NCBI RefSeq assembly: GCF_008630495.1
Contig: NZ_VWOJ01000001.1
Span: 992,001-1,056,000, forward strand
DNA length: 64,000 nucleotides
Source: Alkalicaulis satelles
GTDB lineage: Bacteria; Pseudomonadota; Alphaproteobacteria; Caulobacterales; Maricaulaceae
Direction: 5' to 3'
Shown: positions 1-9,674 of the stretch, in pieces
Numbering within the stretch: the first letter of the stretch is position 1
Layout: every line of letters starts with the position of its first letter
Position numbers and translations under genes: made by a program
The notes under the pieces: generated by a model
Databases searched by the model: none
What the model was told of the DNA's origin: nothing
What the model saw: the letters and a program-made list of their open reading frames with translations, nothing else

Positions 1-708
1 GTGGACGAGACATTATTGCGCCTGTCCGAACGGGCCCGGGACACCCGCCTGGCCCGGTCGTCTGATATTCGCCCCGAGCTCCTGGACCAGTTCTGCGTCC
101 TGATCACGCAAGACGAGCCTGATGCGCTGCTCGCCTTCATCGGCGGCCAAAGACGGGCCGGCCTGACGCGTAGCGGCGTGTATCAGGGATATATCGCCGC
201 GGCGGCGCAATGGCTGGGGCGGCAATGGCAGGAAGACACGCTCTCCAGCCTGCAGGTGGCCAAGGCCAGCGGTCATCTTTACGCCCTGATGCGCGCCCTG
301 CGCGCTGAACGGCCTGTCCATCCCGTCAGCGCGCGCAGGTCCGCGTTCTTTGCAACCGTTCCCGGTGAAGACCACGCGGTGGGGGTGACCCTGGCGGCCG
401 AGATTTTCCGCGAGGCGGGATGGAGCATTGATCTGCTCACCGGCGCCGGACACCAGGCGATCCTGGACCGCATCACCCGCACCCGGCCCTATCTGATCGG
501 ACTGTCGCTCAGCTCGGACAGGTCCTTGGCCGCGCTGGTCAGGCTTGTGGTGTCCATACGCCTTGTCTCGCCACAGGCGGTGATCGGGGCCGCCCCGCCC
601 CTGACCCTTGAGGACCGCAGCCTTATGGAAATGGCCGATATTGATCTGGTGTTCCGCGACGCCCGCACGGCGCTGAGCGATCTCGAAGCCCTCGCCGCGC
701 AGGGCTGA
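1..708 (+). CDS. Cobalamin (B12)-binding domain regulator, PpaA/AerR-like (5' end possibly cut)
   Basis: The 235-residue product has a helical N-terminal half (about 1-110, the B12-binding cap type) followed by a Rossmann-like B12-binding domain (about 112-230). The cobalamin-ligand signature reads E-D-H-A-V-G near residue 123, a variant of D-x-H-x-x-G that keeps the histidine and glycine. An L-I-G-L-S-L-S strand-loop further on fits the nucleotide-loop region. Such stand-alone proteins in alphaproteobacteria are often B12-dependent light-sensing antirepressors related to AerR/PpaA, but no partner repressor is in view. The GTG at the first base is the earliest start visible; the true start could lie upstream. 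It converges on the hydantoinase gene with a 19-bp gap. The family call is good; the specific role is inference. Confidence 0.7.
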   Translation: MDETLLRLSERARDTRLARSSDIRPELLDQFCVLITQDEPDALLAFIGGQRRAGLTRSGVYQGYIAAAAQWLGRQWQEDTLSSLQVAKASGHLYALMRALRAERPVHPVSARRSAFFATVPGEDHAVGVTLAAEIFREAGWSIDLLTGAGHQAILDRITRTRPYLIGLSLSSDRSLAALVRLVVSIRLVSPQAVIGAAPPLTLEDRSLMEMADIDLVFRDARTALSDLEALAAQG

Positions 709-727
709 GCCCCGCCGGGGGCCGCCC

Positions 728-3700
728 TCAACCGGCCTCGCCCCAGCCGCCCCCGCCCGGGGTTTCGATCTCCAGAACATCGCCCGGCTGCACCTCCACG
801 CGGAACAGGGCGGGCAGGTCCTCAACGCGGCCGTCTGAGCGGATCACGCGCTGGGCGCCGGGCTGGCCGTGCGCCCCGCCCTTGATCCCCGGCGGCGCCA
901 CGGTGCGCCGTCCCGACAGGAGCGAGGCTTCCATGGGTTCCAGGAAGGCGATGCGGCGCACCGTCCCGTCGCCGCCGCGCCAGCGCCCGGCCCCGCCCGA
1001 ACCGGTGCGCAGGCGGTGGGCCAGGATGCGCACCGGATAGCGCAGTTCCAGCACTTCAGCGTCGGTCAGGCGCGAATTGGTCATGTGGGTGTGCACGCCG
1101 CAGGCGCCGTCAAACCCGCGCCCATCGGCCAGCACGCCGGCGCCCGCCCCGCCGCAGATGGTCTCGTAATACTGGCGGCGCGCATCGCCGAAGGTGAGAT
1201 TGTTCATCGTGCCCTGGCTGGGCGCCAGCCGGCCCGTGGCCGCAAACAGCGCATCCACGATCAGCTGGCTGGTCTCCACATTGCCCGCCACCACCGCCGC
1301 GGGCGGGCGCGGCGCGATCAGGCTGGCCTCGGGGATGATTAGCCGGATGGGTTTCAGACAGCCTTCATTGAGCGGGATGGAATCCTCCACCAGGCAGCGC
1401 AGCACATAGAGCACCGCCGCACGCGCCACCGCGCCGGGGGCGTTGAAATTATCGCTGAGCTGCGCGCTGGTCCCGGTGAAATCAATTTCGGCTTCGCGCG
1501 CGGCGCGGTCCACCCGTATGGCGACGCGGATCACCCCGCCGCCATCCATGGCCATCTCAGCCTCGCCATCCTCCAGCGCGCCGATCACCCGGCGCACGGC
1601 GCGTTCGGCATTGTCCTGCACATGGCCCATATAGGCGCGCACGGTCGTAAGCCCCTCGCGCGCCGTCATCTCCATCAGCGCCCGTCCGCCCGCCGCGCAG
1701 GCCGCCAGCTGGGCCTTCAGGTCGGCGATATTCTGATCGGGATTGCGCGCCGGATACGGCCCGGCCTCCAGCGCCGCGCGGACGGCGCCGGCCTCGAAGC
1801 GGCCATCCTTCAATAGCCGCACCGCATCCAGCACCACGCCCTCTTCCTCGATGCGGGTGGAAAACGGCGGCATGGAGCCCGGCGCGATGCCGCCCACATC
1901 GGCGTGATGGCCGCGTGCGGCCACGAAGAACAATCGCTCGCCATCGGGCGCGCACACGGGCTGGATCACGGTGATGTCGGGCAGATGCGTGCCGCCATTC
2001 CACGGCGCGTTCAGCGCCACCGCATCGCGCGGACCCAGATCGGGATGGGCGTCCAGCGCCGCGCGCACGCTGGCCGACATGGAGCCCAGATGCACCGGCA
2101 TGTGCGGGGCGTTGGCCACCAGCCCGCCGTCCGCGTCGAACACCGCGCAGGAAAAATCCAGCCGCTCCTTGATATTGACCGAATGGGCCGTGCGCTCGAG
2201 CACCGCGCCCATCTGCTCGGCCACGCCCATGAAGCGCCGGTTGAACAGCTCCAGCGTCACCGGATCGGGGGCTGAGTGATCTGACGCGTGCGCGGACGCC
2301 GCTGCGCTGGCGGCGCTGTCGCGGGTCAGGATCAGCATGCCGTCCGGGCTGCGACGGGCGCGCCAGCCGGGCTCCAGCACGATGGTCTGGTGATCATCGG
2401 CGATCAGGGCCGGGCCCTCGATGTCCGGCCCCGGGGCGATACCGGCCAGGCGATAGACCGGCGCATCGCGCCAGCCGCCCCCGGCGTAGATCTGCGCCTG
2501 CGCCGCCGCTTGAGGCGGGGCGTCGCCGGCGGGCAAGGGCGCAGGTTTCAGCCCCGCGCCCGGCGGATCGCCCTCTGCGCTGGCCGCAGCCGATTCCAGC
2601 ACCAGGGCGGCGTCTGCATCCGGCGCAAAGCCGAACAGGCGCTCATGGGCGGCGGCGAATTCGGCGCGCATGGCCTCCAGCGCGCCATCGCCGACGCTGA
2701 TGGCGGTGTCGGAGCCCGCCGCGCGCACGCGCCACTCCCTTCGGATGCGAATATTCTGAGCGCCCTGCCCGGCGGCGCTGCCGCGCGCCTCATCGGCCAG
2801 CTGCGTCAGAACAGGCCCGGCCTCGCGCAAGCCGTCCGCATCCAGCGCCCGCTCCAGCCCCGCCTCGCGCACCGCGCGCACGGGCGCCAGGCCAATGCCA
2901 TAGGCCGACAACAGCCCCGCCTGGGGGTGGATCAGCACGGTGGTGATCCCCAGCGCCCCGGCCACGCGGCAGGCATGCTGGCCGCCCGCGCCCCCGAAGG
3001 CGTTGAGCGCATAGCCGCGTGGATCAACGCCCTCGGCCGTTGTAATCTGGCGTATCGCGCCGGCCATGGCCTCCACCGCCACCGCCAGAAAGCCCTCGGC
3101 GGCCGCTTCGGGTCCGGGCAGATCCATGGCTTGAGCCAGCTCTGACAGCGCCTTGCGCGCCGCCTCCACATCAAGCGGCTGGTCCTGACCGGCGCCGAAG
3201 ACGCGCGGGAAGAAACCGGGCTGCAGCCGGCCCAGCACCACATTGGCGTCGGTCAGCGCCGCCGGTCCGCCCCGCCCGTAGGAGGCAGGCCCCGGATCAG
3301 CGCCTGCGCTATGGGGCCCGGCCAGCGCCCGTTCGCCGTCAAAGCTCAGGATCGAACCGCCGCCCGCCGCCACGGTATGGACCGCCAGCATGGGCGCGCG
3401 CAGTACGCGTCCATCCAGCCTGTGCATGTCGGCGCGGGCATAATCGCCGCCATCATGGCGCGACACGTCGGTGGAGGTGCCGCCCATGTCAAACCCGATC
3501 ACCCGCTCGAACCCGGCGGCCCGCGCCGTCAGCGCCATGCCCACCACCCCGCCCGCCGGACCGGACAGGACGGCATTGCGGGCGGCAAATTGCTTTGCAT
3601 CCGAAAGTCCGCCTCCGGACTGCATGAAATACAGCGGCGCGCCGTCCAGCCCACGCGCCACGCGGGCCACATAATCCTGCAAAACGGGCTGGAGATAGGC

Positions 3701-4333
3701 GTCGATCACGGCGGTGGAGGCGCGCGGCACGAAGCGGATTAGCGGGCTGGCCGCGCTGGACAGGGTCACATGCGCGAAACCGGCTTCGCGCGCCAGCGCC
3801 TCGATGCGCCGCTCCTGGGCATCATTCGCATACGAATTGATCAGCGCCGCCGCCACGGACTGGAAACCTTCCGCCCGCGCTGCAGCCAGCGCCGCGCGCA
3901 CCGCATCCTCGTCCAGCGGATCGGCCACCGCGCCTTCCGGGGTCATGCGCCCGGCTACGCCCACGGTCCGCGCCGCCAGCGGGGCGGGGCGGTCAATGCG
4001 CAGGGCGAAAATATCGGGCCGGCTCTGATCGCCGATGATCAGCGCGTCCTCAAACCCTTGGGTGACCAGAAACAGCGTGCGCGCGCCCTTCAGCTCCAGC
4101 AGCGCATTGGTGGCCACGGTGGTGCCCATTTTCACCGCCGCCACGGCGCCGTCCGGGAGGGGCGCATCAGGGGCCAGGCCCAGCGCCCGGCGCACGCCGG
4201 CGCTGGCCGCATCGTCATAGGCCGGCGACTGGGACAGCAGCTTGAACGCTTCCAGCCGGCCGTCGCCATGGCGCGCCAGGATGTCGGTGAAGGTCCCGCC
4301 CCGGTCGATCCAGATTTCCAGCCCTTGGGTCAT
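728..4333 (-). CDS. 5-oxoprolinase / hydantoinase, fused HyuA-HyuB type
   Basis: This single 1201-residue polypeptide joins the two subunits of the ATP-dependent hydantoinase/oxoprolinase family. The HyuA-like half (about 1-675) begins with the phosphate-binding I-D-R-G-G-T-F-T-D motif at residues 9-17 and has a second actin-fold motif, F-D-M-G-G-T-S-T-D. The HyuB-like half (from about 690) starts at P-V-T-L-E-L-F and ends with G-G-G-G-W-G. Length and order match bacterial 5-oxoprolinases, which hydrolyse 5-oxo-L-proline to glutamate with ATP in the cytosol. Related enzymes act on hydantoins or acetone, so the substrate is not certain. A purine-rich AGGAG lies upstream of the chosen ATG. It appears to be monocistronic. 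Confidence 0.9.
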   Translation of the reverse strand: MTQGLEIWIDRGGTFTDILARHGDGRLEAFKLLSQSPAYDDAASAGVRRALGLAPDAPLPDGAVAAVKMGTTVATNALLELKGARTLFLVTQGFEDALIIGDQSRPDIFALRIDRPAPLAARTVGVAGRMTPEGAVADPLDEDAVRAALAAARAEGFQSVAAALINSYANDAQERRIEALAREAGFAHVTLSSAASPLIRFVPRASTAVIDAYLQPVLQDYVARVARGLDGAPLYFMQSGGGLSDAKQFAARNAVLSGPAGGVVGMALTARAAGFERVIGFDMGGTSTDVSRHDGGDYARADMHRLDGRVLRAPMLAVHTVAAGGGSILSFDGERALAGPHSAGADPGPASYGRGGPAALTDANVVLGRLQPGFFPRVFGAGQDQPLDVEAARKALSELAQAMDLPGPEAAAEGFLAVAVEAMAGAIRQITTAEGVDPRGYALNAFGGAGGQHACRVAGALGITTVLIHPQAGLLSAYGIGLAPVRAVREAGLERALDADGLREAGPVLTQLADEARGSAAGQGAQNIRIRREWRVRAAGSDTAISVGDGALEAMRAEFAAAHERLFGFAPDADAALVLESAAASAEGDPPGAGLKPAPLPAGDAPPQAAAQAQIYAGGGWRDAPVYRLAGIAPGPDIEGPALIADDHQTIVLEPGWRARRSPDGMLILTRDSAASAAASAHASDHSAPDPVTLELFNRRFMGVAEQMGAVLERTAHSVNIKERLDFSCAVFDADGGLVANAPHMPVHLGSMSASVRAALDAHPDLGPRDAVALNAPWNGGTHLPDITVIQPVCAPDGERLFFVAARGHHADVGGIAPGSMPPFSTRIEEEGVVLDAVRLLKDGRFEAGAVRAALEAGPYPARNPDQNIADLKAQLAACAAGGRALMEMTAREGLTTVRAYMGHVQDNAERAVRRVIGALEDGEAEMAMDGGGVIRVAIRVDRAAREAEIDFTGTSAQLSDNFNAPGAVARAAVLYVLRCLVEDSIPLNEGCLKPIRLIIPEASLIAPRPPAAVVAGNVETSQLIVDALFAATGRLAPSQGTMNNLTFGDARRQYYETICGGAGAGVLADGRGFDGACGVHTHMTNSRLTDAEVLELRYPVRILAHRLRTGSGGAGRWRGGDGTVRRIAFLEPMEASLLSGRRTVAPPGIKGGAHGQPGAQRVIRSDGRVEDLPALFRVEVQPGDVLEIETPGGGGWGEAG

Positions 4334-4498
4334 CGCGGCCGCCGGCGCTCCTGCCTGAATTGCAAAGGGTTATGCAGCACAGCCCGCCCGCCCCTGCAAG
4401 GCCGGGCGCCGGGGCGGGTTGACGCCCCGCGGCGCGCCGGTCAATCAGAACGCTCAGGCCGCGCCCGTCCGGCGCGCCTTGCGGAGCCCTGACCGGCG

Positions 4499-5209
4499 AT
4501 GAATTTCTGGCGCAAGCTGGCCGCCCTTCTGACCGGATCGCCCGATCCGTTCGCGTGTGCGGAGGAGGACTGCCCGCCCGGACGGCGGGTGGACGACGCC
4601 GAATTCGCCATGGCGCTGATCGGGCTGGGCGCCAAGATGGCCAAGGCCGATGGCGAGGTGAGCGCCGAGGAGACCGCCGCCTTCGCCCAGGTCTTCCGCG
4701 CCCCGCCCGGCTTCGAGGCGCCGCTGGCGCGCGCCTATAATCTGGCCAAACAGACCACGCTGGGCTTTGAGGGCTATGCCCGGCGCCTGGCCCGGCGCAT
4801 GCGCCATCACCCGGCGGTGCTGGAAGACGTGCTCGACGGCCTGTTCCATATCGCCAAGGCCGATGGCCGGGTGACCCCCGATGAAGAGGCGTATCTGGCC
4901 ACAGTGGCGGAGATTTTCGGCTTCGGCGCCCAGGATTTCGAGCGCATCAAATACGCCCATATCGCCCCGCCCGAAAACGATCCTTACGTGATCCTGGGCG
5001 TCAGCCGCTCGGCCAGCGACGCCGAGATCAAATCGGCCTACCGCGCCATCGCCGCGCGCAATCATCCCGACCGCCTGATCGCGCGCGGCGCGCCCGCCGA
5101 GCTGCAACGCATCGCCGACGAGAAAATGGCCGTGATCAACGCCGCCTATGACGCCGTCATGCAGGCCCGCGGCCTGCGCCCCCGCCGCCTTGAATCCCAG
5201 CCGGCCTGA
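4499..5209 (+). CDS. TerB-DnaJ co-chaperone, DjlA-like
   Basis: The 236-residue protein has a tellurite-resistance/TerB-like helical domain (about 35-155, with repeated K-A-D-G acidic motifs at both ends) followed by a C-terminal J domain (about 165-230). The J domain begins D-P-Y-V-I-L-G-V and carries the HPD tripeptide (N-H-P-D-R) needed to stimulate Hsp70 ATPase. This TerB+J order is that of DjlA-type co-chaperones of DnaK. Classical DjlA has an N-terminal membrane helix; here the N-terminus is short and not clearly membrane-spanning, so a soluble DjlA-like protein is more likely. A weak GGAG precedes the ATG. It stands alone, followed by a repeat-filled gap. Confidence 0.85.
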   Translation: MNFWRKLAALLTGSPDPFACAEEDCPPGRRVDDAEFAMALIGLGAKMAKADGEVSAEETAAFAQVFRAPPGFEAPLARAYNLAKQTTLGFEGYARRLARRMRHHPAVLEDVLDGLFHIAKADGRVTPDEEAYLATVAEIFGFGAQDFERIKYAHIAPPENDPYVILGVSRSASDAEIKSAYRAIAARNHPDRLIARGAPAELQRIADEKMAVINAAYDAVMQARGLRPRRLESQPA

Positions 5210-5679
5210 GCGGCGGTTCAGGCAGGCGCAAGGATTTGACGCGCAGCTTCCCCGCAAGCAGGGAAGGACAGAGGAGCCGCGCTTTCGATCAAGTCCCCTC
5301 CGCCCTCGCGTTTCCCCGGCGCAAGCCGGGGTCCAGGGGCGCCGGCGGTTCTGGATCCCGTCTTTCGACGGGAAAACGCCAAGGGGGGATTGCTGCAGAG
5401 AAAAACTTCAGACCCGCGCGCCCACCCCTCACCCTACCCTCTCCCCCATGGACATGGGGGAGAGGATAAAGGTGAGGGGGCGCGGCAGATCACCAGAACT
5501 CAAACTTCTCCCCCATGCGTTTCGCCGAAAACGCTTGAGGCAAGGATGGAGACACGCTCCCCCTGCAGCCTTTCTTGCGCCTTTGTAAGGCGCCAGCCAT
5601 TGACGAAGGGGTCATAAAGCCCAACCTTGTGTGTGTTCGCACGCGCATCATGCGTCCTCTCAAGCGCAGGAGCCCGCCC
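5210..5679. repeat. Gene-free gap with mosaic palindromic repeat units (copy 1)
   Basis: Two repeat types sit here. Type A (5308-5379) starts GCGTTTCCCCGGCGCAAGCC, continues through CTGGATCCCGTCTTTCGACG and ends GGGAAAACGC. Type B (about 5423-5494) is built round a near-perfect palindrome with 13-bp arms CCTCTCCCCCATG and CATGGGGGAGAGG (5438-5465), followed by a stretch ending in GATCACC. The same units recur at 6.0-6.6 kb, 31.0 kb and 44.6-45.1 kb. They are non-coding: reading frames across them are shadows. They can fold into strong hairpins and may act as terminators or mRNA stabilisers in the manner of REP elements. No gene is supported in this gap. Confidence 0.85.
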
Positions 5680-5967
5680 ATGACCCATACCGGCGCCTTG
5701 AACTCTCAGGGCCTCATGACCGCCCTGCGCGCCGTCGCGGCGGCGCTGCTGGCCGGCGCGGTGATCGCTCTGGCGGTGATTCTGGCCGCCTTCGTCACCA
5801 TGGCCGCCCTGATCGTGGCGGCGGTGTCGCTGGCCGGCGCGGGCGCCTGGTGGCTCTACGCCAAGGTGCGCGGGCGCACCCGTCCGCGCAAGGACCCGCG
5901 CATCCTGGAAGCCCATCGCGGCCCCCATGGCTGGACCGTGGACGGCGACACCACCGACCGCCGCTAG
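5680..5967 (+). CDS. Small membrane protein of unknown function
   Basis: The ATG at 5680 is chosen because AGGAG lies 8 bases upstream; the reading frame extends further 5' but only into repeat-like sequence. The product is 95 residues. A hydrophobic, alanine-rich segment (about 13-58) could form one long or two short membrane helices. It is followed by a basic stretch (K-V-R-G-R-T-R-P-R-K) and a polar C-terminus containing W-T-V-D-G-D, as in small alphaproteobacterial inner-membrane proteins. The positive charges after the helix suggest a cytoplasmic C-terminus. I do not recognise a family. It is flanked on both sides by repeat arrays and so forms its own transcription unit. Confidence 0.65.
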   Translation: MTHTGALNSQGLMTALRAVAAALLAGAVIALAVILAAFVTMAALIVAAVSLAGAGAWWLYAKVRGRTRPRKDPRILEAHRGPHGWTVDGDTTDRR

Positions 5968-6626
5968 GCGCCTTCCCAGGCCCCGTCTCTCAACTCTCCC
6001 AAACCTCTCCATCCGCGTTTCCCCGGCGCAAGCCGGGGCCCAGGAGAGCCGTATGTCTGGATCCCGTCTTTCGACGGGAAAACGCATGGGGGAAGATGGA
6101 GGGGAAAATCATCTGACGCAGGCGCCGCACCCCTCACCCTACCCTCTCCCCTCAAAGAGGGGAGAGGAGGCTTCGACGCCGAGTTCTATTCGGAAAATGC
6201 TAAGCGCCAAGCCCACAGGATGAAGCGCGGCGTCAAAGCCCCCTCTCCCCCATGACCATGGGGGAGAGGTAAGGTGAGGGGGCGCAGGCGATCACCTCGC
6301 CCAAGCCTCTCACCCTGCGTTTCCCCGGCGAAAGCCGGGGCCCAGGAGAACCGTTGGTCTGGATCCCGGCTTGCGCCGGGAAAACGCGGGGTGGGAGATG
6401 GAGCGGAAAATCGTCTTATGCTGGCGCGCCGCACCCCTCACCTTCCGTTCGGCCGATCGTCTGATCCCCCGGACCAGACTTGGCGGCCTCACCCCCTCAA
6501 AGAGGGGAGAGGATAAAGGTGAGGGGGCGCAGGCGATCACCAGAACGCCACCCCCACACCCTGCGTTTCCCCAACGCAAGCCGGGAAAACGCATGAGGGG
6601 ATGCAGCAAAGCGCCGCCCATGCGCT
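5968..6626. repeat. Gene-free gap with several mosaic palindromic repeat units (copies 2-4)
   Basis: Type A units lie at 6015-6085 and 6317-6387. A shortened type A with the middle deleted lies at 6563-6592. Type B units lie at about 6123-6200 (variant with CTCAAAGAG at the hairpin tip and a tail GACGCCGAGTTCTATTCGG), 6238-6298 (CCCCCATGACCATGGGGG) and about 6430-6540 (a scrambled copy carrying an extra GATCCCCCGGACCAGACTTG segment). The units alternate, which suggests they spread or recombine as composite blocks. No coding region is supported. Confidence 0.85.
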
Positions 6627-9236
6627 ATGTCTCATGCCATGAACGCCCTGCCCGCACGGTTTCAGGCCTGGTTCGAAGCGCGCGGCTGGGCGCCGCGGAG
6701 CCACCAGCTGGCCATGCTGGAGGCGGCGGAGGCGGGTGAGGACGCCCTGCTCATCGCGCCCACGGGCGCGGGCAAGACGCTGGGCGGGTTTCTGCCGAGC
6801 CTGACAGATCTGGCCCGGCGCACCGACGGCGCAGGCGCCGACCGGCCGCACCGGCTGCACACCCTTTATGTCTCGCCCCTGAAGGCGCTGTCCTATGATG
6901 TGGCGCGCAATCTCTCCACGCCGGTTTCGGAGATGGGGCTGGATCTGCGCATCGAGACGCGCACCGGCGACACGCCGCAATCGCGCCGCGCGCGCCAGCG
7001 GGCATCGCCGCCCGACATCCTTCTGACCACGCCCGAACAGCTCGCCCTGTTCTGCGCCCAGGATAATGGCGCGGCCTTCTTCGCCGATCTGCGGCGGATC
7101 ATTATCGACGAGGTGCATGCGCTGGCCGCAGGCAAGCGCGGCGATCTGCTGGCGCTGGGCCTGGCGGCGCTGGCGCGCTACGCCCCGGCGGCCAGCCGCG
7201 CCGGGCTGTCGGCCACGGTGATGGACGAGGCCGGTCATGCGCGCTGGCTCGCCCGGCAGAGCCCGGGAGAAACCCGTCAGGCCCGCATCATCCACGGCGC
7301 GCCCGGCGCGGCGCCGGTGGTCGACATCCTCACCCCGGATGCCGCGCGCATTCCCTGGGCGGGCCATTCGGGCCGTCACGCCATCGCGGCGGTGTATGAG
7401 ATGATCGCGCACGCGCGCCTCACCCTGGTGTTCGTCAACACCCGCTCCCAGGCCGAGTTCGTGTTCCAGATGCTGTGGGCGGCCAATGAGGACGGACTGC
7501 CCATCGCGCTTCATCACGGCTCGCTCTCGCCCGAACAGCGCCGCAAGGTGGAAAGCGCCATGGCCGCCGGGACCTTGCGCGCGGTGGTATGCACCTCCAC
7601 CCTGGATCTGGGCATTGACTGGGGCGATGTGGATCTGGTGGTCCAGATGGGCGCGCCCAAGGGCGCCGCGCGCCTGATGCAGCGCCTGGGCCGGGCCAAT
7701 CACCGGCTCGACGCGCCCTCGCGCGCCGTGCTGGTCCCGTCCAACCGGTTTGAGCATCTCGAATGCGCCTGCGCGCGCGAGGCGGTCCATGCCGGGGCGC
7801 TGGACGGCGAGCCCTTGCGCGAGGGCGCGCTGGACGTGCTCGCCCAGCACATCATGGGCCGGGCCTGCGGCGATCCCTTCTCGGCTGATGATCTCTATGG
7901 CGAAGTCACCGCCGCGGCGCCCTATGCGGACCTGCCGCGCGAAACCTTTGACCGGGTGCTGGAATTCGCCGCCACGGGCGGCTATGCGCTGGGCTCCTAT
8001 GACCGCTTCCGGCGCATGGTGCAGGGGCGCGACGGGCTGTGGCGGGTGCGCAATCGCGACGCGGCCCAGCGCCACAGGCTCAATATCGGCGTGATCATCG
8101 AAAGCCCCATGCTGGACGTGCGCTTCGCGGCCCGGCGCAAGGGTCAGGCGGAGACGCCCCAGCCCCAGCCCGCCAGCCTCAGCACGCGCGCTGCGCCCGC
8201 CCGCCTCACCGCCCCGCCCTCCTATGCCGCCGGCGCGCCGCTGCCGTCCGCCCCGGGCGCCGCGCGCAAGCCCACGCTGCGCGGCGCGGGCGCGAGGCTG
8301 GGCCAGGTGGAGGAATGGTTCGCCGACCAGCTCACCCCCGGCGACACGTTTTTGTTCGCCGGTCAGATGCTGCGCTTTGAAGGGGTCAGCGGGACCGAAT
8401 GCCTGGTCAGCCGGGCCGGCGGCGAGGACCCGAAAATCCCCAGCTGGCAGGGCGGCAAATTTCCCTACACCACCTTTCTGGCCGAGCGCGTGCGTGAACT
8501 GGTCCACACCCCATCGGCCTGGGACGGCCTGCCTGAACAGGTGCGCGACTGGCTCGCGCTTCAGAAAGAGCGCTCGCGCCTGCCCGAGCCGGACCGGCTG
8601 CTGGTGGAGACCTTCCCGCGCGGGGGCAAATTCTATCTGGTGTGCTATCCGTTCGAGGGGCGCCTGGCCCACCAGACCCTGGGCATGCTGCTGACCCGCC
8701 GGCTCGAACGCGCGCGCCTGCGCCCGCTGGGCTTTGTGGCCAATGAGTACGCGCTGGCGGTGTGGGGCCTCAAGGACATGGCTGACGCCGATATGGCGGC
8801 GCTGTTCAGCGAAGACATGCTGGGCGATGATCTCGACGCCTGGCTGGCCGAGAGCGCGCTGATGCAGCGCACGTTCCGCAATTGCGCCCTCATCTCCGGC
8901 CTGATCGAGCGGCGCTTTCCCGGCCAGGAGAAGACCGGGCGCCAGGTCACCTTCTCGTCCGACCTCATCTATAACGTGCTGCGCGAGCATGAGCCCGGCC
9001 ATATCCTGCTCGAAGCCGCCTGGCGCGACGCGGCTTCCGGGCTCCTGGACATCCGGCGGCTGTCTGACCGGCTGGCGAAAGTCGCCGGGCGGATCGATCA
9101 CGCCGCGCTCGCCAAAATCTCCCCCTTCGCCGTGCCGGTCATGCTCGAGGTCGGGCGCGAGGCGGTGTTCGGCGAAGCCAGCGAATCCATCCTGGAAGAC
9201 GCCAGCGCCCAGCTGGCCGGCGAGGCGATGGGGTGA
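6627..9236 (+). CDS. Ligase-associated DEXH-box helicase (Lhr family)
   Basis: The product is 869 residues (865 if the in-frame ATG at 6639 is used; neither start has a strong Shine-Dalgarno). It has superfamily 2 helicase motifs: Walker A A-P-T-G-A-G-K-T near residue 50, DEVH (I-I-I-D-E-V-H), then a second RecA domain with the D-L-G-I-D-W and Q-R-L-G-R-A-N-H motifs, followed by the long Lhr-type C-terminal winged-helix and beta-barrel region. The overall make-up matches the ligase-associated DNA damage response helicase, a shorter Lhr relative of about 820 residues. That family usually sits with a DNA ligase, an exonuclease and a phosphoesterase. None of these is adjacent here, so the cluster is split or incomplete. 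Confidence 0.85.
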   Translation: MSHAMNALPARFQAWFEARGWAPRSHQLAMLEAAEAGEDALLIAPTGAGKTLGGFLPSLTDLARRTDGAGADRPHRLHTLYVSPLKALSYDVARNLSTPVSEMGLDLRIETRTGDTPQSRRARQRASPPDILLTTPEQLALFCAQDNGAAFFADLRRIIIDEVHALAAGKRGDLLALGLAALARYAPAASRAGLSATVMDEAGHARWLARQSPGETRQARIIHGAPGAAPVVDILTPDAARIPWAGHSGRHAIAAVYEMIAHARLTLVFVNTRSQAEFVFQMLWAANEDGLPIALHHGSLSPEQRRKVESAMAAGTLRAVVCTSTLDLGIDWGDVDLVVQMGAPKGAARLMQRLGRANHRLDAPSRAVLVPSNRFEHLECACAREAVHAGALDGEPLREGALDVLAQHIMGRACGDPFSADDLYGEVTAAAPYADLPRETFDRVLEFAATGGYALGSYDRFRRMVQGRDGLWRVRNRDAAQRHRLNIGVIIESPMLDVRFAARRKGQAETPQPQPASLSTRAAPARLTAPPSYAAGAPLPSAPGAARKPTLRGAGARLGQVEEWFADQLTPGDTFLFAGQMLRFEGVSGTECLVSRAGGEDPKIPSWQGGKFPYTTFLAERVRELVHTPSAWDGLPEQVRDWLALQKERSRLPEPDRLLVETFPRGGKFYLVCYPFEGRLAHQTLGMLLTRRLERARLRPLGFVANEYALAVWGLKDMADADMAALFSEDMLGDDLDAWLAESALMQRTFRNCALISGLIERRFPGQEKTGRQVTFSSDLIYNVLREHEPGHILLEAAWRDAASGLLDIRRLSDRLAKVAGRIDHAALAKISPFAVPVMLEVGREAVFGEASESILEDASAQLAGEAMG

Positions 9237-9275
9237 AAATCGCCATGAAGGGCGCGATGACGGGCAAAGGCGGCC

Positions 9276-9674
9276 TCAAACCAGGCGGTCGCGAAACCAG
9301 CTGGCCAGTTCGTCTTGCGTCACCTGCCCGCCCGCCAGCCCTTCCATGAGGCGAACCGCGTCAGCGGGCTCGAAGCGCAGGCGAAATCCGTTATCGGCCA
9401 GAAACAGGCGCGCCGCGATCCAGGCAATGCGCTTGTTGCCGTCCACAAATCCATGATTTTTGACCAGGCCATAGGCATAGGCAGCCGCCAGCGCCGCCGC
9501 GTCCGCGCTGGCGTATCCGGCCAGATTGACCGGCCGGGCCAGCGCGTTGTCGATCCCGCCCGCATCACGCACCCCTTGCGCGCCGCCATGTTCGGCCAGC
9601 TGCCGGTCATGAAGGGCGTAGATCACCGCCGCGCTGATCCAGCGCCAGTCCCTGCCCGGCGCCGGACCTGTCAC
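9276..9674 (-). CDS. doc: Doc (death-on-curing) family toxin, Fic fold
   Basis: This 132-residue Fic-fold protein has the Doc signature H74-G-F-V-D-G-N-K81-R, keeping the histidine, phenylalanine, aspartate, asparagine and lysine of the H-x-F-x-D-x-N-K-R consensus. In the well-studied phage P1 protein this motif phosphorylates elongation factor Tu; Fic relatives more often AMPylate. The start codon overlaps the stop of the upstream antitoxin gene by 4 bp, which implies coupled translation. The motif is intact, so the toxin is probably active. The partner is an AbrB-type antitoxin rather than Phd, a pairing seen in other bacterial toxin-antitoxin loci. Confidence 0.88.
   Translation of the reverse strand: MTGPAPGRDWRWISAAVIYALHDRQLAEHGGAQGVRDAGGIDNALARPVNLAGYASADAAALAAAYAYGLVKNHGFVDGNKRIAWIAARLFLADNGFRLRFEPADAVRLMEGLAGGQVTQDELASWFRDRLV

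Noticed and set aside
5438-5465. Type B hairpins as simple Rho-independent terminators
   Set aside because: They recur as parts of larger conserved blocks, lack T-runs and occur several times in one gap, so they are better described as dispersed palindromic repeats.
9237-9275. Start of a ligase-associated phosphoesterase gene directly after the helicase
   Set aside because: A frame begins GTGAAAATCGCC as such genes often do, but it continues only as the antisense shadow of the doc gene.
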